Source: Flavobacteriia bacterium
GTDB lineage: Bacteria; Bacteroidota; Bacteroidia; Flavobacteriales; Weeksellaceae
DNA length: 64,000 nt
Assembly: GCA_019455045.1 (NCBI GenBank)
Contig: JACFND010000003.1
Coordinates: 1 to 64,000, forward strand
Direction of reading: 5' to 3'
Shown: piece after piece, positions 36,123 to 44,635 of the stretch
Numbering within the stretch: position 1 is the first letter of the stretch
How the letters are laid out: each line of letters opens with the position of its first letter
Position numbers and translations under genes: made by a program
Notes under the pieces: generated by a model
What the model was told of the DNA's origin: nothing
The model's input: the letters and a program-made list of their open reading frames with translations, nothing else
Databases searched by the model: none

Positions 36123-36587
36123 TTAAAAGGTAATTTTTACAATTGCTTTTTTTATGTCGTTATAATTTATTCTCTGCTCTTTTTCTACGGTATGTTTTCC
36201 TTTTCCGGTTGGTTTGGGTTCTCTTGCTGACCATTTCATCAGTATTCCTTCTTCGTCTGCCAAATCAAGTTTTCCTTCAATCTCAGAACCGTCCTCACAG
36301 CTGATCTTCAGTGTTCGACCGATATTCTTTTTGAACTGTCTTGGCAGCATCAGTGGATTTCCTACACCCGGCGATGAAACATTCAGAGAAAAATCTTCTG
36401 CCTCTCTGTCCAGATTGTGCTCCACATGACGGCTGATTCTGATGATCTCATCCAACGGAAGACCTTCGTCACCGTCAACCAGAACTTCAATCGAATTGTC
36501 TGTCGAAATTTTCAATCCGACCAAAAAGAGTGAAGGATTTTCAGAAATCGCTTCTTCCACCAGTTGTTCAATCTTTTCTCTGTTCAT
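36123..36587 (-). CDS. rimP: ribosome maturation factor RimP
   Basis: Needed for 30S subunit assembly. 154 aa: N-terminal alpha/beta domain with VDGDEGLPLDEIIRISRHVEHNLD and SLNVSSPGVGNPLMLPRQFKKNIGR, then a C-terminal SH3-like barrel. First gene of the rimP-nusA-infB operon. A hairpin followed by a T run ends only 12 bases before its ATG. Confidence 0.96.
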   Translation of the reverse strand: MNREKIEQLVEEAISENPSLFLVGLKISTDNSIEVLVDGDEGLPLDEIIRISRHVEHNLDREAEDFSLNVSSPGVGNPLMLPRQFKKNIGRTLKISCEDGSEIEGKLDLADEEGILMKWSAREPKPTGKGKHTVEKEQRINYNDIKKAIVKITF

Positions 36588-36598
36588 ACCTATAATAA

Positions 36599-36625
36599 AA
36601 AAGAGAGCTAAAAAGGCTCTCTTTT
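36599..36625 (-). promoter_or_regulatory. terminator-like hairpin in the rimP leader
   Basis: Perfect 10-bp stem AAAAGAGAGC/GCTCTCTTTT (36599-36608 with 36616-36625), 7-base loop, followed on the minus strand by TTTTTTATTATA just before the rimP ATG. It lies between the -7 box (36647-36654) and the first gene, so it is in the 5' UTR of an operon that encodes NusA. Confidence 0.75.
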
Positions 36626-36646
36626 ATTTTTTCCCTAAAAGCGTTG

Positions 36647-36654
36647 CAAATTTA
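36647..36654 (-). promoter_or_regulatory. -7 box TAAATTTG of the rimP operon
   Basis: Perfect TAnnTTTG on the minus strand, 22 bases upstream of the leader hairpin and 59 bases before the rimP ATG. Confidence 0.6.
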
Positions 36655-36724
36655 CAATAAATATTTGAATTGATGATTTTTAGGATCATTTTTTTGAAAT
36701 TATAACAAAAACAAATGCTTTCAG

Positions 36725-37216
36725 TCAGAAAATATCTTTGAAAAGATAAACGCCAAACATGGCAAACGAAACAACCAGGCCGTAAACAATGGTCAGAAAA
36801 TAACCGATTACCGATCCGGTTGCCGCTCTGACCGCTCTGCCCTGATTTTTCCGGTCATAAATCAATTCACCGATCAGTGCGCCCAAGAACGGTGCGACAA
36901 TCAGACTGAAATATCCGAAAGGTGAAAAAATTATTCCGACCAAAAAACCGATCGTCAAACCGATCAGACCGTAACGGCTCCCGCCCAGTTTTTTGGCCGT
37001 TGCCATCGGAATCAGATAATCAAGCAAAATTCCGATTCCTGTAAAAAACCCAAAAATTGCAATCAGCCACCAGCTGATTTGGGAATAGCCCAAAAGCTTT
37101 GCGAGCAGCAGCATTCCAAAAACCAGAGGCGTACCCGGAATGACCGGAAGTATGGTTCCCAAAATACCGACCAGCATGCCGATTCCAAATAGAATCTTAA
37201 TTATGGTTTCGTCCAT
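36725..37216 (-). CDS. DUF456 membrane protein
   Basis: 163-aa integral membrane protein with about 5 helices and Gly-rich loops (GILGTILPVIPGTPLVFGMLLLAK, GSRYGLIGLTIGFLVGIIFSPFGYFSLIVAPFLGALIGE) matching DUF456. Function unknown for the family. It stands alone between the rimP operon and the divergent MscS gene. Confidence 0.9.
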   Translation of the reverse strand: MDETIIKILFGIGMLVGILGTILPVIPGTPLVFGMLLLAKLLGYSQISWWLIAIFGFFTGIGILLDYLIPMATAKKLGGSRYGLIGLTIGFLVGIIFSPFGYFSLIVAPFLGALIGELIYDRKNQGRAVRAATGSVIGYFLTIVYGLVVSFAMFGVYLFKDIF

Positions 37217-37322
37217 AACTGTAAAAATAACATCTTTTTTTTAACCTGCTTTATTCATGAAATTATTTTATTTAATCTTTATGAATTGCGGTGAATAATG
37301 CAGGTCAACTGTATTTATATCC

Positions 37323-37330
37323 TAACTTTG
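37323..37330 (+). promoter_or_regulatory. -7 box TAACTTTG of the mscS-like gene
   Basis: Perfect TAnnTTTG. It lies inside the longest open frame (ATG 37298), so translation must begin downstream, most likely at TTG 37346. Confidence 0.6.
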
Positions 37331-37345
37331 CAAAAAATTAATCAG

Positions 37346-38629
37346 TTGTTCGAAAAAGGCACAAACCAATACACAAACGAGTTTCTGGAAGAAAGCGCGA
37401 CTTCGATCCGAAGCTGGCTGAGCGGAATTTTGTCAGATACTTCTTTTTCGTTTTTGCTGCCGGTGTTGGAAATCGGATTTTGGCTGCTGATTCTTGTTGC
37501 GTTTGATTTTGTACTTCAAAAAATCTCAGGTTTTATTTTGAGAATGCTGCTCAAAAATTCAAAACTCAAATGGACGAGGATGTTTTACAAACACAAAGTC
37601 TTCAGAGCGCTTGTCCATTTCTTTACCATCAGTCTGCTGATTTCGGTCAATCCGCATGTATTCCAAAAATATGCGGGAATCGATAAAATTTCTGATAAAT
37701 TAATCGGACTGCTGATCATTATTCTGTTTATCATGTTCATATTCAGACTGATCGACGCAATTATAGCCGTCAATGATGACGACGAAGAAAAGACTTATTC
37801 AAAAATCGGATTCAGAACTTTTGCACAATTGACAAAAGTATTTGTGGTTTTTTTTGGTGTGCTTGCGTTTGTTGCCACCCTGATCGATGTTGAACTCAGC
37901 AAAATTTTTACCGTACTCGGTGCGCTGACAGCGGTGGTGCTGCTGATTTTTCGCGATTCGATTCTCGGATTTATTTCGGGTGTTCAGATTTCATCTTCAA
38001 AAACGATTAAAATCGACGACTGGATTTCGGTTTCAAAATATAATCTGGAGGGAATTGTAAAAGAGATCAATCTGACGGTGACAAAGATTGAAAAATTTGA
38101 CAAAACAATTTCCACCATCCCGACTTATGATCTGGTTTCATCGGAAGTGATCAATCATTCGTGGATGTCGGAAACCAATACCAGAAGGATCAAAAGAGCA
38201 ATCGTATTCAATGTGAATTCATTCAAATTCTGCGATCATGAGATGCTCAGAAAATTTGAAAAAATCGATTTGATCAGCGACTATATCCGACAAAAAGAAG
38301 ATGAGATCAAAACCATCAATCAAAATGTTCAAAATCCTGAACTGATCATCAACGGAAGACAGCTGACCAATATGGGAACCTTCAGGATTTATGCCCAAAA
38401 ATATCTGGAAAGCAGAGATGATATTTCAAAAAACGACACACTCGTCGTCAGACAGCTGCAGCAGACTTCTATCGGAATGCCGCTCGAAATTTACTGTTTT
38501 GCAAACGATTCAAAATTTGCCGTTTTTGAAAGAATACAGTCGGATGTGTTTGATCATCTGATTACCGCCAGTAAAGAATTCGGGCTCGAAGTTTCTCAAC
38601 CCTTTGTAATCAATCAAAACAATGACTAA
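37346..38629 (+). CDS. MscS-family mechanosensitive channel
   Basis: About 427 aa. Transmembrane helices lie at about 36-58, 80-105, 120-145 and 160-180, followed by the conserved pore helix and upper beta domain (LTAVVLLIFRDSILGFISGVQISSSKTIKIDDWI, EGIVKEINLTVTKIEKFDKTISTIPTYDLVSSEVINHS). It resembles the YbdG/YbiO-like large MscS group. Gates on membrane tension to release solutes. TTG start chosen because of the promoter box at 37323-37330; the ATG at 37298 would lie upstream of the transcript. Its 3' end overlaps pdxJ by 8 bases. Confidence 0.92.
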   Translation: MFEKGTNQYTNEFLEESATSIRSWLSGILSDTSFSFLLPVLEIGFWLLILVAFDFVLQKISGFILRMLLKNSKLKWTRMFYKHKVFRALVHFFTISLLISVNPHVFQKYAGIDKISDKLIGLLIIILFIMFIFRLIDAIIAVNDDDEEKTYSKIGFRTFAQLTKVFVVFFGVLAFVATLIDVELSKIFTVLGALTAVVLLIFRDSILGFISGVQISSSKTIKIDDWISVSKYNLEGIVKEINLTVTKIEKFDKTISTIPTYDLVSSEVINHSWMSETNTRRIKRAIVFNVNSFKFCDHEMLRKFEKIDLISDYIRQKEDEIKTINQNVQNPELIINGRQLTNMGTFRIYAQKYLESRDDISKNDTLVVRQLQQTSIGMPLEIYCFANDSKFAVFERIQSDVFDHLITASKEFGLEVSQPFVINQNND

Positions 38630-39350
38630 ACTAAGCATTAACATCAATAAAATCGCCACCATCAGAAATGCAAGAGGCGGCGATACACCCAATGTGAAAG
38701 AAGCCGCGGTCAAAGCTCAGGAATTCGGTGCTCAGGGAATTACGGTTCATCCGAGACCGGACGAAAGACATATCCGTTACAGCGATGTTTATGAAATCAA
38801 ACCGATCATCACCACAGAGTTCAATATCGAAGGAAATCCGGTCAAAAAATTTATCGATCTGGTGCTTGATGTGAAACCCGATCAGGTTACACTGGTGCCC
38901 GATTCGGTTGATGCTATCACTTCAAATGCAGGCTGGGACACGATTAAAAATCAGTCTTTTCTGACCGAAGTGATTTCCGAATTCAAAAAAAACGGCATCA
39001 GAACTTCGATCTTTCTGGATCCGAATCCAAAACTGATTGAATCAGCCGCCAAAACCGGAACCGACCGGATTGAGCTTTATACCGAAGCATTTGCGATTGA
39101 ATATTCAAAAGGAAATTTAAACGGAATCAAAGCTTACAGAGAAACTTCCGACGAAGCGCTCAAAGCCGGACTGGAACTGAATGCCGGGCATGACCTGAGT
39201 CTTGACAACCTGAGTTATTTTATTGAACAGATACCCGAAATTGCAGAGGTTTCAATCGGTCACGCACTGATTTCCGATGCGGTCTATATGGGATTTGAAA
39301 ATACGATTCAGGCTTATTTGAAAAGGATAGAAAAGGCGCAGCAGAATTGA
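38622..39350 (+). CDS. pdxJ: pyridoxine 5'-phosphate synthase
   Basis: Condenses 1-deoxyxylulose 5-phosphate with 3-amino-2-oxopropyl phosphate in the DXP-dependent route to vitamin B6. 242 aa, full length: LSININKIATIRNARGG, VHPRPDERHIRYSDV, GNP, ELNAGHDLSLDNLS and EVSIGHALISDAVYMG (active-site His). Translationally coupled to the upstream channel gene. Confidence 0.97.
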   Translation: MTKLSININKIATIRNARGGDTPNVKEAAVKAQEFGAQGITVHPRPDERHIRYSDVYEIKPIITTEFNIEGNPVKKFIDLVLDVKPDQVTLVPDSVDAITSNAGWDTIKNQSFLTEVISEFKKNGIRTSIFLDPNPKLIESAAKTGTDRIELYTEAFAIEYSKGNLNGIKAYRETSDEALKAGLELNAGHDLSLDNLSYFIEQIPEIAEVSIGHALISDAVYMGFENTIQAYLKRIEKAQQN

Positions 39351-39368
39351 GTTGTATTTTTTAATTTC

Positions 39369-39376
39369 TAAATTTG
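39369..39376 (+). promoter_or_regulatory. -7 box TAAATTTG
   Basis: Perfect TAnnTTTG, 22 bases before the hydrolase ATG. Confidence 0.6.
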
Positions 39377-39398
39377 CCATCATTCCAACAATTTTCAA

Positions 39399-40172
39399 AT
39401 GTCAGAAATTCTACACAGCAAAATAACAGGCAATCATCCGAAGCATTTTTTAATTCTTCACGGTCTTTTTGGTCAGTCGGATAATTTTGGAACGCTTGCA
39501 AAACATTTTTCGAAATATTATACGGTTCACGCAATCGATTTGAGGAATCACGGCCGGAGTTTTCATTCGGACGATATGAGTTTTAAGGCGATGGCGGACG
39601 ATATACTGAATTATCTCGATTATCATCAGATTCATCAATGTTATCTGTTGGGTCATTCGCTGGGCGGAAGGGCTGTGATCGAATTTTCATATCTGCATCC
39701 CGAAAGACTTGAAAAACTGATTGTTGCCGACATTGCGCCAAAAGCTTATCCGCCGCATCATCAGGGAATTTTTAAAGGATTGAACTCGGTTGATTTTGAT
39801 AAAGTTCAAAAAAGAACAGACGTGGATGAGGTTTTAAAAAATTATATACCCGAATATTCGGTTCGACAGTTTTTGCTGAAAAATGTATATGTGCGTGAAA
39901 ACGGGAAATACGGTTTTCGGTTCAATCTGAAGGTGCTGACCCATTGGTATGACGAAATGATCGAACACGAAATGACCGACGGGAGATTTGAAAAACCGAC
40001 AATGTTTCTGAGAGGCGAAAAATCAGGCTATATTTTGGACAGCGATTTTGATCTGATTTACGGCAGATTTCCGAATGCAGTGATCAAAACCGTCTCAAAT
40101 TCGGGTCATTGGCTGCATGCCGAGAATCCAAAAGACTTTTTTGATTATATCGTCGAATTTCTGGGCAAATAA
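39399..40172 (+). CDS. alpha/beta hydrolase (YbfF-like esterase)
   Basis: 257 aa cytoplasmic hydrolase: LILHGLFGQSDNFGTLAKHF, DLRNHGRSFHSD, nucleophile elbow GHSLGG (Ser at about 87), catalytic His in NSGHWLHAENPKDF. Closest in pattern to YbfF-type acyl-CoA or small ester hydrolases. The substrate is not known. Own -7 box; 73 bases before the DoxX gene. Confidence 0.92.
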   Translation: MSEILHSKITGNHPKHFLILHGLFGQSDNFGTLAKHFSKYYTVHAIDLRNHGRSFHSDDMSFKAMADDILNYLDYHQIHQCYLLGHSLGGRAVIEFSYLHPERLEKLIVADIAPKAYPPHHQGIFKGLNSVDFDKVQKRTDVDEVLKNYIPEYSVRQFLLKNVYVRENGKYGFRFNLKVLTHWYDEMIEHEMTDGRFEKPTMFLRGEKSGYILDSDFDLIYGRFPNAVIKTVSNSGHWLHAENPKDFFDYIVEFLGK

Positions 40173-40244
40173 TATTTCCAGCGCTCCGATTTTAAACAGC
40201 TGATTCAAATTAATTTTTATCTTTATTGACTAAAAATTATTTTT

Positions 40245-40679
40245 ATGAAATCAGAATTTTTATTTTCATCCGGCTCATCCGCATCAAGAGTGGATCTTGC
40301 CAGTTTGATCTTAAGACTGGTCGTAGCCAGCTCGGTACTGTACGGTCACGGTCTGTTTAAATTCCAAAAAGTTCTTTCAGGCGGTGATATTGAATTTGTC
40401 AATTTTTTGGGCTTGGGTATGAAAACCACCTTTATCATTGTGATGTTTGCAGAATTCATTTGTGCTACAATGGTGGTGATTGGTTTGTTCACCCGAATTG
40501 CGCTGATTCCGCTTCTAATCAATATGGCATATATTGTATTTGTAGTTCACAAAGCAGATGATTTTGGAAGCAAAGAATTACCGCTTATTTATCTTGCAGT
40601 TTGGTTTGCACTGTTTATGCTCGGCCCGGGAAAATATTCGTTGGACCGAATGATTCGAAGCAGAAAAAATACAGTCTGA
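40245..40679 (+). CDS. DoxX family membrane protein
   Basis: 144 aa, four transmembrane helices, with the DoxX N-terminal pattern DLASLILRLVVASSVLYGHGLFKF and MLGPGKYSLDR near the end. DoxX proteins are linked to redox or respiratory functions but remain poorly defined. A degenerate box TATCTTTA lies about 20 bases upstream. Followed by a bidirectional terminator. Confidence 0.9.
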   Translation: MKSEFLFSSGSSASRVDLASLILRLVVASSVLYGHGLFKFQKVLSGGDIEFVNFLGLGMKTTFIIVMFAEFICATMVVIGLFTRIALIPLLINMAYIVFVVHKADDFGSKELPLIYLAVWFALFMLGPGKYSLDRMIRSRKNTV

Positions 40680-40692
40680 AAAAAATGAATCC

Positions 40693-40728
40693 AAAAAAAT
40701 CCCGCTCTTTTTTGAAGCGGGATTTTTT
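40693..40728. terminator. bidirectional terminator
   Basis: Stem ATCCCGCT/AGCGGGAT (40699-40706 with 40716-40723) flanked by A and T runs; it serves both the DoxX gene and the convergent secreted-protein gene. Confidence 0.9.
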
Positions 40729-40745
40729 ATATCTCAAGCTTAAGA

Positions 40746-42098
40746 TTATTTCTTAACAGCTTTTCTTACTGTGGTCTTGCCTTCTGCAGTAACTTTCACC
40801 ACATAAACTCCTTTTGCAAGTCCGCTTACATTCAGTTGGAATGAGTTGTTTCCTTCTGCTTTTTGAATCAGCTGACCGTTCATATTGAAGATTTCAACCA
40901 CCGCGTTTCCTTTGGTAACAAAGTTTGCAGTATTGTTCCAAACGGTTGTCATCACTATCTCTGAAGCAGTCAGATCACTGACACCCAATACATTGGTAAC
41001 ATCTGTCAGGAATACCTGAATGGTGGAATTGAATCTGCCGCCAAAACCGAAGATTGCAACCGGAGCAGAAGGAATCGGCTGGCCGATGATCGGAATATCA
41101 AAGATCTGGGTTCTTCCTTCAACATCATAAGTGCCGTCGGTTACCGGATATCCTTTACCGTTTTGGAAAGTACCGTCACCGCCTTCAGTATCTGAAATGG
41201 TCACATTGTTGATTGCGATGTACTCGCTTTCATAAGCAGTCGGGTTTGCCAGATAATCTGACAAAGAAACCAGCTGATAGTTTACTGGATTTCCTGAAGA
41301 AACCGCAGCTTCACCTGCCTCAGTCGGCACGAATTGAAGAAGACCGTTGTAGTCAACCAATGAACCGGTGATGTTTTTAATTTTGTCGCCCACTTCATAA
41401 TCGTCGCCCAATTTTCCGGCAGCGTCGTCAATCAGAACACCTCCGGTATTGTCCTGGATATATTTCTGATGTCTGTTTGAAATTTTATAAGTCAGAAGCG
41501 CTTCACCGGTCAGCTTGTACACCTGACCGCCCACAACACCTGCTCTCAATTCTGCAATTGTAGCAACCTCGGTAACTTCAACTTCTCCGCCTTCTGACAG
41601 ATATGCATTGTCAATCAGCACACCGTCTTCCGCAGCTGTATTTCTTACTGAGAAAACAATTTCAACTCCGGTAACGTCAACATCGGTTTCAAATACATAA
41701 GTAATTTTCTGCCATGAACTGTTCACGGTGGTGTATGGTGTATAAGTTGCAAAACCGCTTCCTGAAGAATCCGGATTACCGTTGTAAAACGAATTTCTCA
41801 CCTCACCCGATCCCTTTGCATAAAAAGTCAGTGTGTAAGTTGAATTCGGGTTCAGGTTGTAACCTTGAGAAGTAAATCTTTTGTGTCCGCTGGCATCGTT
41901 GATCAGCTCAACTGATTTTGAACCGTCCTGAGCATCTGATGATTCAAGAATTTTTGACTGTGCAATATTGGTTTTTGAACCATTCCAAAAATCAGGAAGA
42001 CCACCTGTCCAGTTTTCGAAACTTCCGTTTTGCAAAATGTTTTGAGCACCCAAAAACATTGAAGCACTCAAGAAAAGCAATGTAAAAATTTGTTTCAT
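40746..42098 (-). CDS. secreted T9SS protein with carbohydrate-binding-like and OB-fold-like domains
   Basis: 450 aa. Signal peptide (1-18). A beta-sandwich domain (about 20-170; NGSFENWTGGLPDFWNG, YTLTFYAKGSGEVRN, EIVFSVRNTAAEDGVLIDNAYL) is like CBM-type modules. An OB-fold-like domain (about 175-365; VYKLTGEALLTYKISNRHQKYIQDNTGGVLIDD, GDKIKNITGSLVDYNGLLQFVP) is like DUF5689 or nuclease-associated modules. The C-terminal type A sorting domain (about 385-450; VEIFNMNGQLIQKAE, GLAKGVYVVKV, RKAVKK) marks it for T9SS export. No nuclease catalytic domain is seen. Role unknown. Confidence 0.85.
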   Translation of the reverse strand: MKQIFTLLFLSASMFLGAQNILQNGSFENWTGGLPDFWNGSKTNIAQSKILESSDAQDGSKSVELINDASGHKRFTSQGYNLNPNSTYTLTFYAKGSGEVRNSFYNGNPDSSGSGFATYTPYTTVNSSWQKITYVFETDVDVTGVEIVFSVRNTAAEDGVLIDNAYLSEGGEVEVTEVATIAELRAGVVGGQVYKLTGEALLTYKISNRHQKYIQDNTGGVLIDDAAGKLGDDYEVGDKIKNITGSLVDYNGLLQFVPTEAGEAAVSSGNPVNYQLVSLSDYLANPTAYESEYIAINNVTISDTEGGDGTFQNGKGYPVTDGTYDVEGRTQIFDIPIIGQPIPSAPVAIFGFGGRFNSTIQVFLTDVTNVLGVSDLTASEIVMTTVWNNTANFVTKGNAVVEIFNMNGQLIQKAEGNNSFQLNVSGLAKGVYVVKVTAEGKTTVRKAVKK

Positions 42099-42127
42099 GA
42101 TTGTTATTCGTTTATTTTTTAATGCTG

Positions 42128-42135
42128 CAAAGTTA
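42128..42135 (-). promoter_or_regulatory. -7 box TAACTTTG
   Basis: Perfect TAnnTTTG on the minus strand, 29 bases before the secreted T9SS gene. Confidence 0.6.
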
Positions 42136-42203
42136 AGATTTTCTGCTGATTCTTTTGTTACATTACTGTTAAATCAAAAACCATTTTCAGAAACTTTAAA
42201 CCA

Positions 42204-44606
42204 TTATCGGTCAGCCAGTCTGAGAATGTCACCAAAGACTCCTCTTGCGGTTACACCGGCACCCGCACCCGCACCCTGAATCACAATCGGATGTTCGCCG
42301 TAACTCTCGGTATAAATTTCAAAAATACTGTCAGAACCTTTCAGCTGACCAAGCGCACTGTCGGACGGAACTTCAACCAGACGGGTTTCAAGCAGTCCTT
42401 TCTCCTGCTGCAGATCACCCGAAAGTTCACCGACATATCTCAATACCATTCCCGCTTCAAGGTTTTTTTTGACAAGACCAAAATAATAATCGAGACCTTC
42501 CTTCTTTTCAAGAAATTCTTTGGTCGAAATCTGCTGCAATTCTTTTGGAATCAGATTCTGAATCCTGATTTCATCCCATTCATTTTTCAAATCCAGTTCT
42601 CTGGCAAGTACAAGAAGCTTCCGGCCGACATCGTTTCCGGACAGATCCTCTCTCGGATCGGGTTCTGTAAATCCGAGTTCGATCGCATCATCCAAAATCT
42701 CGCTGAGAGCAGCTTCATCCTTTGAAAAACGATTGAAAATATAACTCAGACTGCCCGAAAAAACACCTCTGATCCTGGTGATGTTTTCACCCGAAAGATG
42801 CAGCAGTTTGATGGTGTCAATCAGCGGAAGACCAGCGCCCACATTGGTTTCGTACAGATATTCCTTATGATTTAATTTCAAACTTTCTCTCAGCTTTTTG
42901 TAAAATTCATAATCAACCGTATTTGCGATTTTGTTTGATGAAATCAAATCAAAACCGTTTTCTATTAGACGGATATAATTTTTTGTAAATGCTTTTGAAG
43001 CAGTATTGTCAACCGCAATCAGATTTTCGAGATGATGTTCGTCCGAAAACCGGATGATGTCTTCAATTGTGTAATTTCCTCCTTCAATTTCAATTCTTGA
43101 TTTCCAGTCTTTTCCGATTCCGTTTTCGTCCAGCAATATCTTTTTTGAATTTGCAATTCCAAAAATATTCAGCCTGATGTTTTTCTTTTTTTCAATTTTT
43201 TCAACCGATTCCAGAATCTGACCGATCAGCGCATTGCCCACGTTTCCGTGTCCGAACAAAACCAGATTGACCGTTTTTGAAATTCCGAAAATCTGTCCGT
43301 GAATCACATTCAAAGCTTTTTTCGACTGTTCTTTTTCAACCACCAGACTGACGTTTTTTCCGGTCACCGCATTGCTGAAAAGTATCGGAATGATTTTATT
43401 TTTGACCAGAGCAGAATATGCTTTGTCAAAACTGCTCAAATCCTGACCGACGATTGAAATTACCGCAATGTCTTTTCGAATCGAAATCCGATCGACATCA
43501 CCGCTGTCAAAATCTTTTTTAAATTCATTTTGCAGTGCATTGGCGGCTTTCTCAGCATCTTTCTCGGAAACGATAAAGCCGATTCCTCTTTCTGAAGTCC
43601 CCTGTGCAATCAGACCGACACTCACATTTTCTTTTGCCAAAACACCAAAAATCCTTCCGTCGATTCCCGATTTCCCAAGCAGTCCCTGACCGTTCAGCCG
43701 GATCAGTGCAACTTCGGACTGAAGCGAAAGCGAACGGATTCCTTCCTGAGTCGGTTTTTCAGAAATCAGGGTTCCTTTTTCGTCCGGTTTCAGCGTGTTC
43801 AAAATCCGAATCGGAATTTTGTTTTCAACCAGCGGCTGAATCGTTTTTGAATGAAGAATCGAAGCACCGAAATTTGCAAGCTCATTCGCATCTTCATAAC
43901 TCAGCCGGTCGATTTTCCGGGAATTTCTCACCCAATCCGGGTTGGCTGTAAAAATGCCGTCCACATGGGTGTAATTCCGCAATTCTTTTGCTTTTACAAA
44001 TTTGGCAAGCAGCGCAGCCGAATAATTGCTGCCGCTTCTGCCGAGCGTCACCGTATCTCCTTTCTGGGTCGATGCTATAAATCCGCTGACAACCGGAATT
44101 GAATTTTTGTCAAATTTTGAAAACAGTTCTTTGGTTTTGAGTGCTGATTTCTGTTCATCCGCAACTGCATTTCCGTAATTTTCATCTGCCAGAAAGATCT
44201 TTCGGCTGTCAACCGGAATCGCGTTGATATTTCTTTTTGAAAACTGTTCCGAAAGGACTTTGATCGAAATCAGCTCGCCCTGCGCCAAAACCAGATCTCT
44301 GATTTTCGGACTGTAATCTGCAATCAGAGAAACTCCTTCAAACAGTTTTTGAAGCAGTCCGAATTCTTCTGTCAGATCGGTTTCCAAATGATACGGCCGG
44401 CTTTTGAATTCTTCAAATGCAGCAACATAACCGTTTTGTTTTTTTGCTTTTTCAAAGATTTTTTCAAGCGTATCGGTTGTATCTCCGATGGCAGAAACCA
44501 CCACCGCAATTTTTTCATTTTTTGATTGATTCCGGACGATCCGGATTGCATTATCAAAACCATGATCAGACGCAAGTGATCTTCCTCCAAATTTGATGAT
44601 TTTCAT
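42204..44606 (-). CDS. thrA: bifunctional aspartokinase / homoserine dehydrogenase
   Basis: Carries the first and third steps from aspartate to homoserine. 800 aa: aspartokinase domain (1-290, starting KFGGRSLAS; the usual KFGGTS Thr is Arg here), tandem ACT regulatory domains (about 300-455), then homoserine dehydrogenase with NAD-binding GHGNVGNALIGQILE (about 454) and catalytic GVFSGSLSYIFNRF...GFTEPDPREDLSGNDVGRKLLVLAREL. Third gene of metY-metX-thrA, 29 bases after metX. Threonine may inhibit it through the ACT domains (family knowledge); transcription should depend on the leader attenuators at 46983-47302. Confidence 0.97.
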   Translation of the reverse strand: MKIIKFGGRSLASDHGFDNAIRIVRNQSKNEKIAVVVSAIGDTTDTLEKIFEKAKKQNGYVAAFEEFKSRPYHLETDLTEEFGLLQKLFEGVSLIADYSPKIRDLVLAQGELISIKVLSEQFSKRNINAIPVDSRKIFLADENYGNAVADEQKSALKTKELFSKFDKNSIPVVSGFIASTQKGDTVTLGRSGSNYSAALLAKFVKAKELRNYTHVDGIFTANPDWVRNSRKIDRLSYEDANELANFGASILHSKTIQPLVENKIPIRILNTLKPDEKGTLISEKPTQEGIRSLSLQSEVALIRLNGQGLLGKSGIDGRIFGVLAKENVSVGLIAQGTSERGIGFIVSEKDAEKAANALQNEFKKDFDSGDVDRISIRKDIAVISIVGQDLSSFDKAYSALVKNKIIPILFSNAVTGKNVSLVVEKEQSKKALNVIHGQIFGISKTVNLVLFGHGNVGNALIGQILESVEKIEKKKNIRLNIFGIANSKKILLDENGIGKDWKSRIEIEGGNYTIEDIIRFSDEHHLENLIAVDNTASKAFTKNYIRLIENGFDLISSNKIANTVDYEFYKKLRESLKLNHKEYLYETNVGAGLPLIDTIKLLHLSGENITRIRGVFSGSLSYIFNRFSKDEAALSEILDDAIELGFTEPDPREDLSGNDVGRKLLVLARELDLKNEWDEIRIQNLIPKELQQISTKEFLEKKEGLDYYFGLVKKNLEAGMVLRYVGELSGDLQQEKGLLETRLVEVPSDSALGQLKGSDSIFEIYTESYGEHPIVIQGAGAGAGVTARGVFGDILRLADR

Positions 44607-44635
44607 TTTTTCTGTTTTTTAATTTAATTTTTTCT

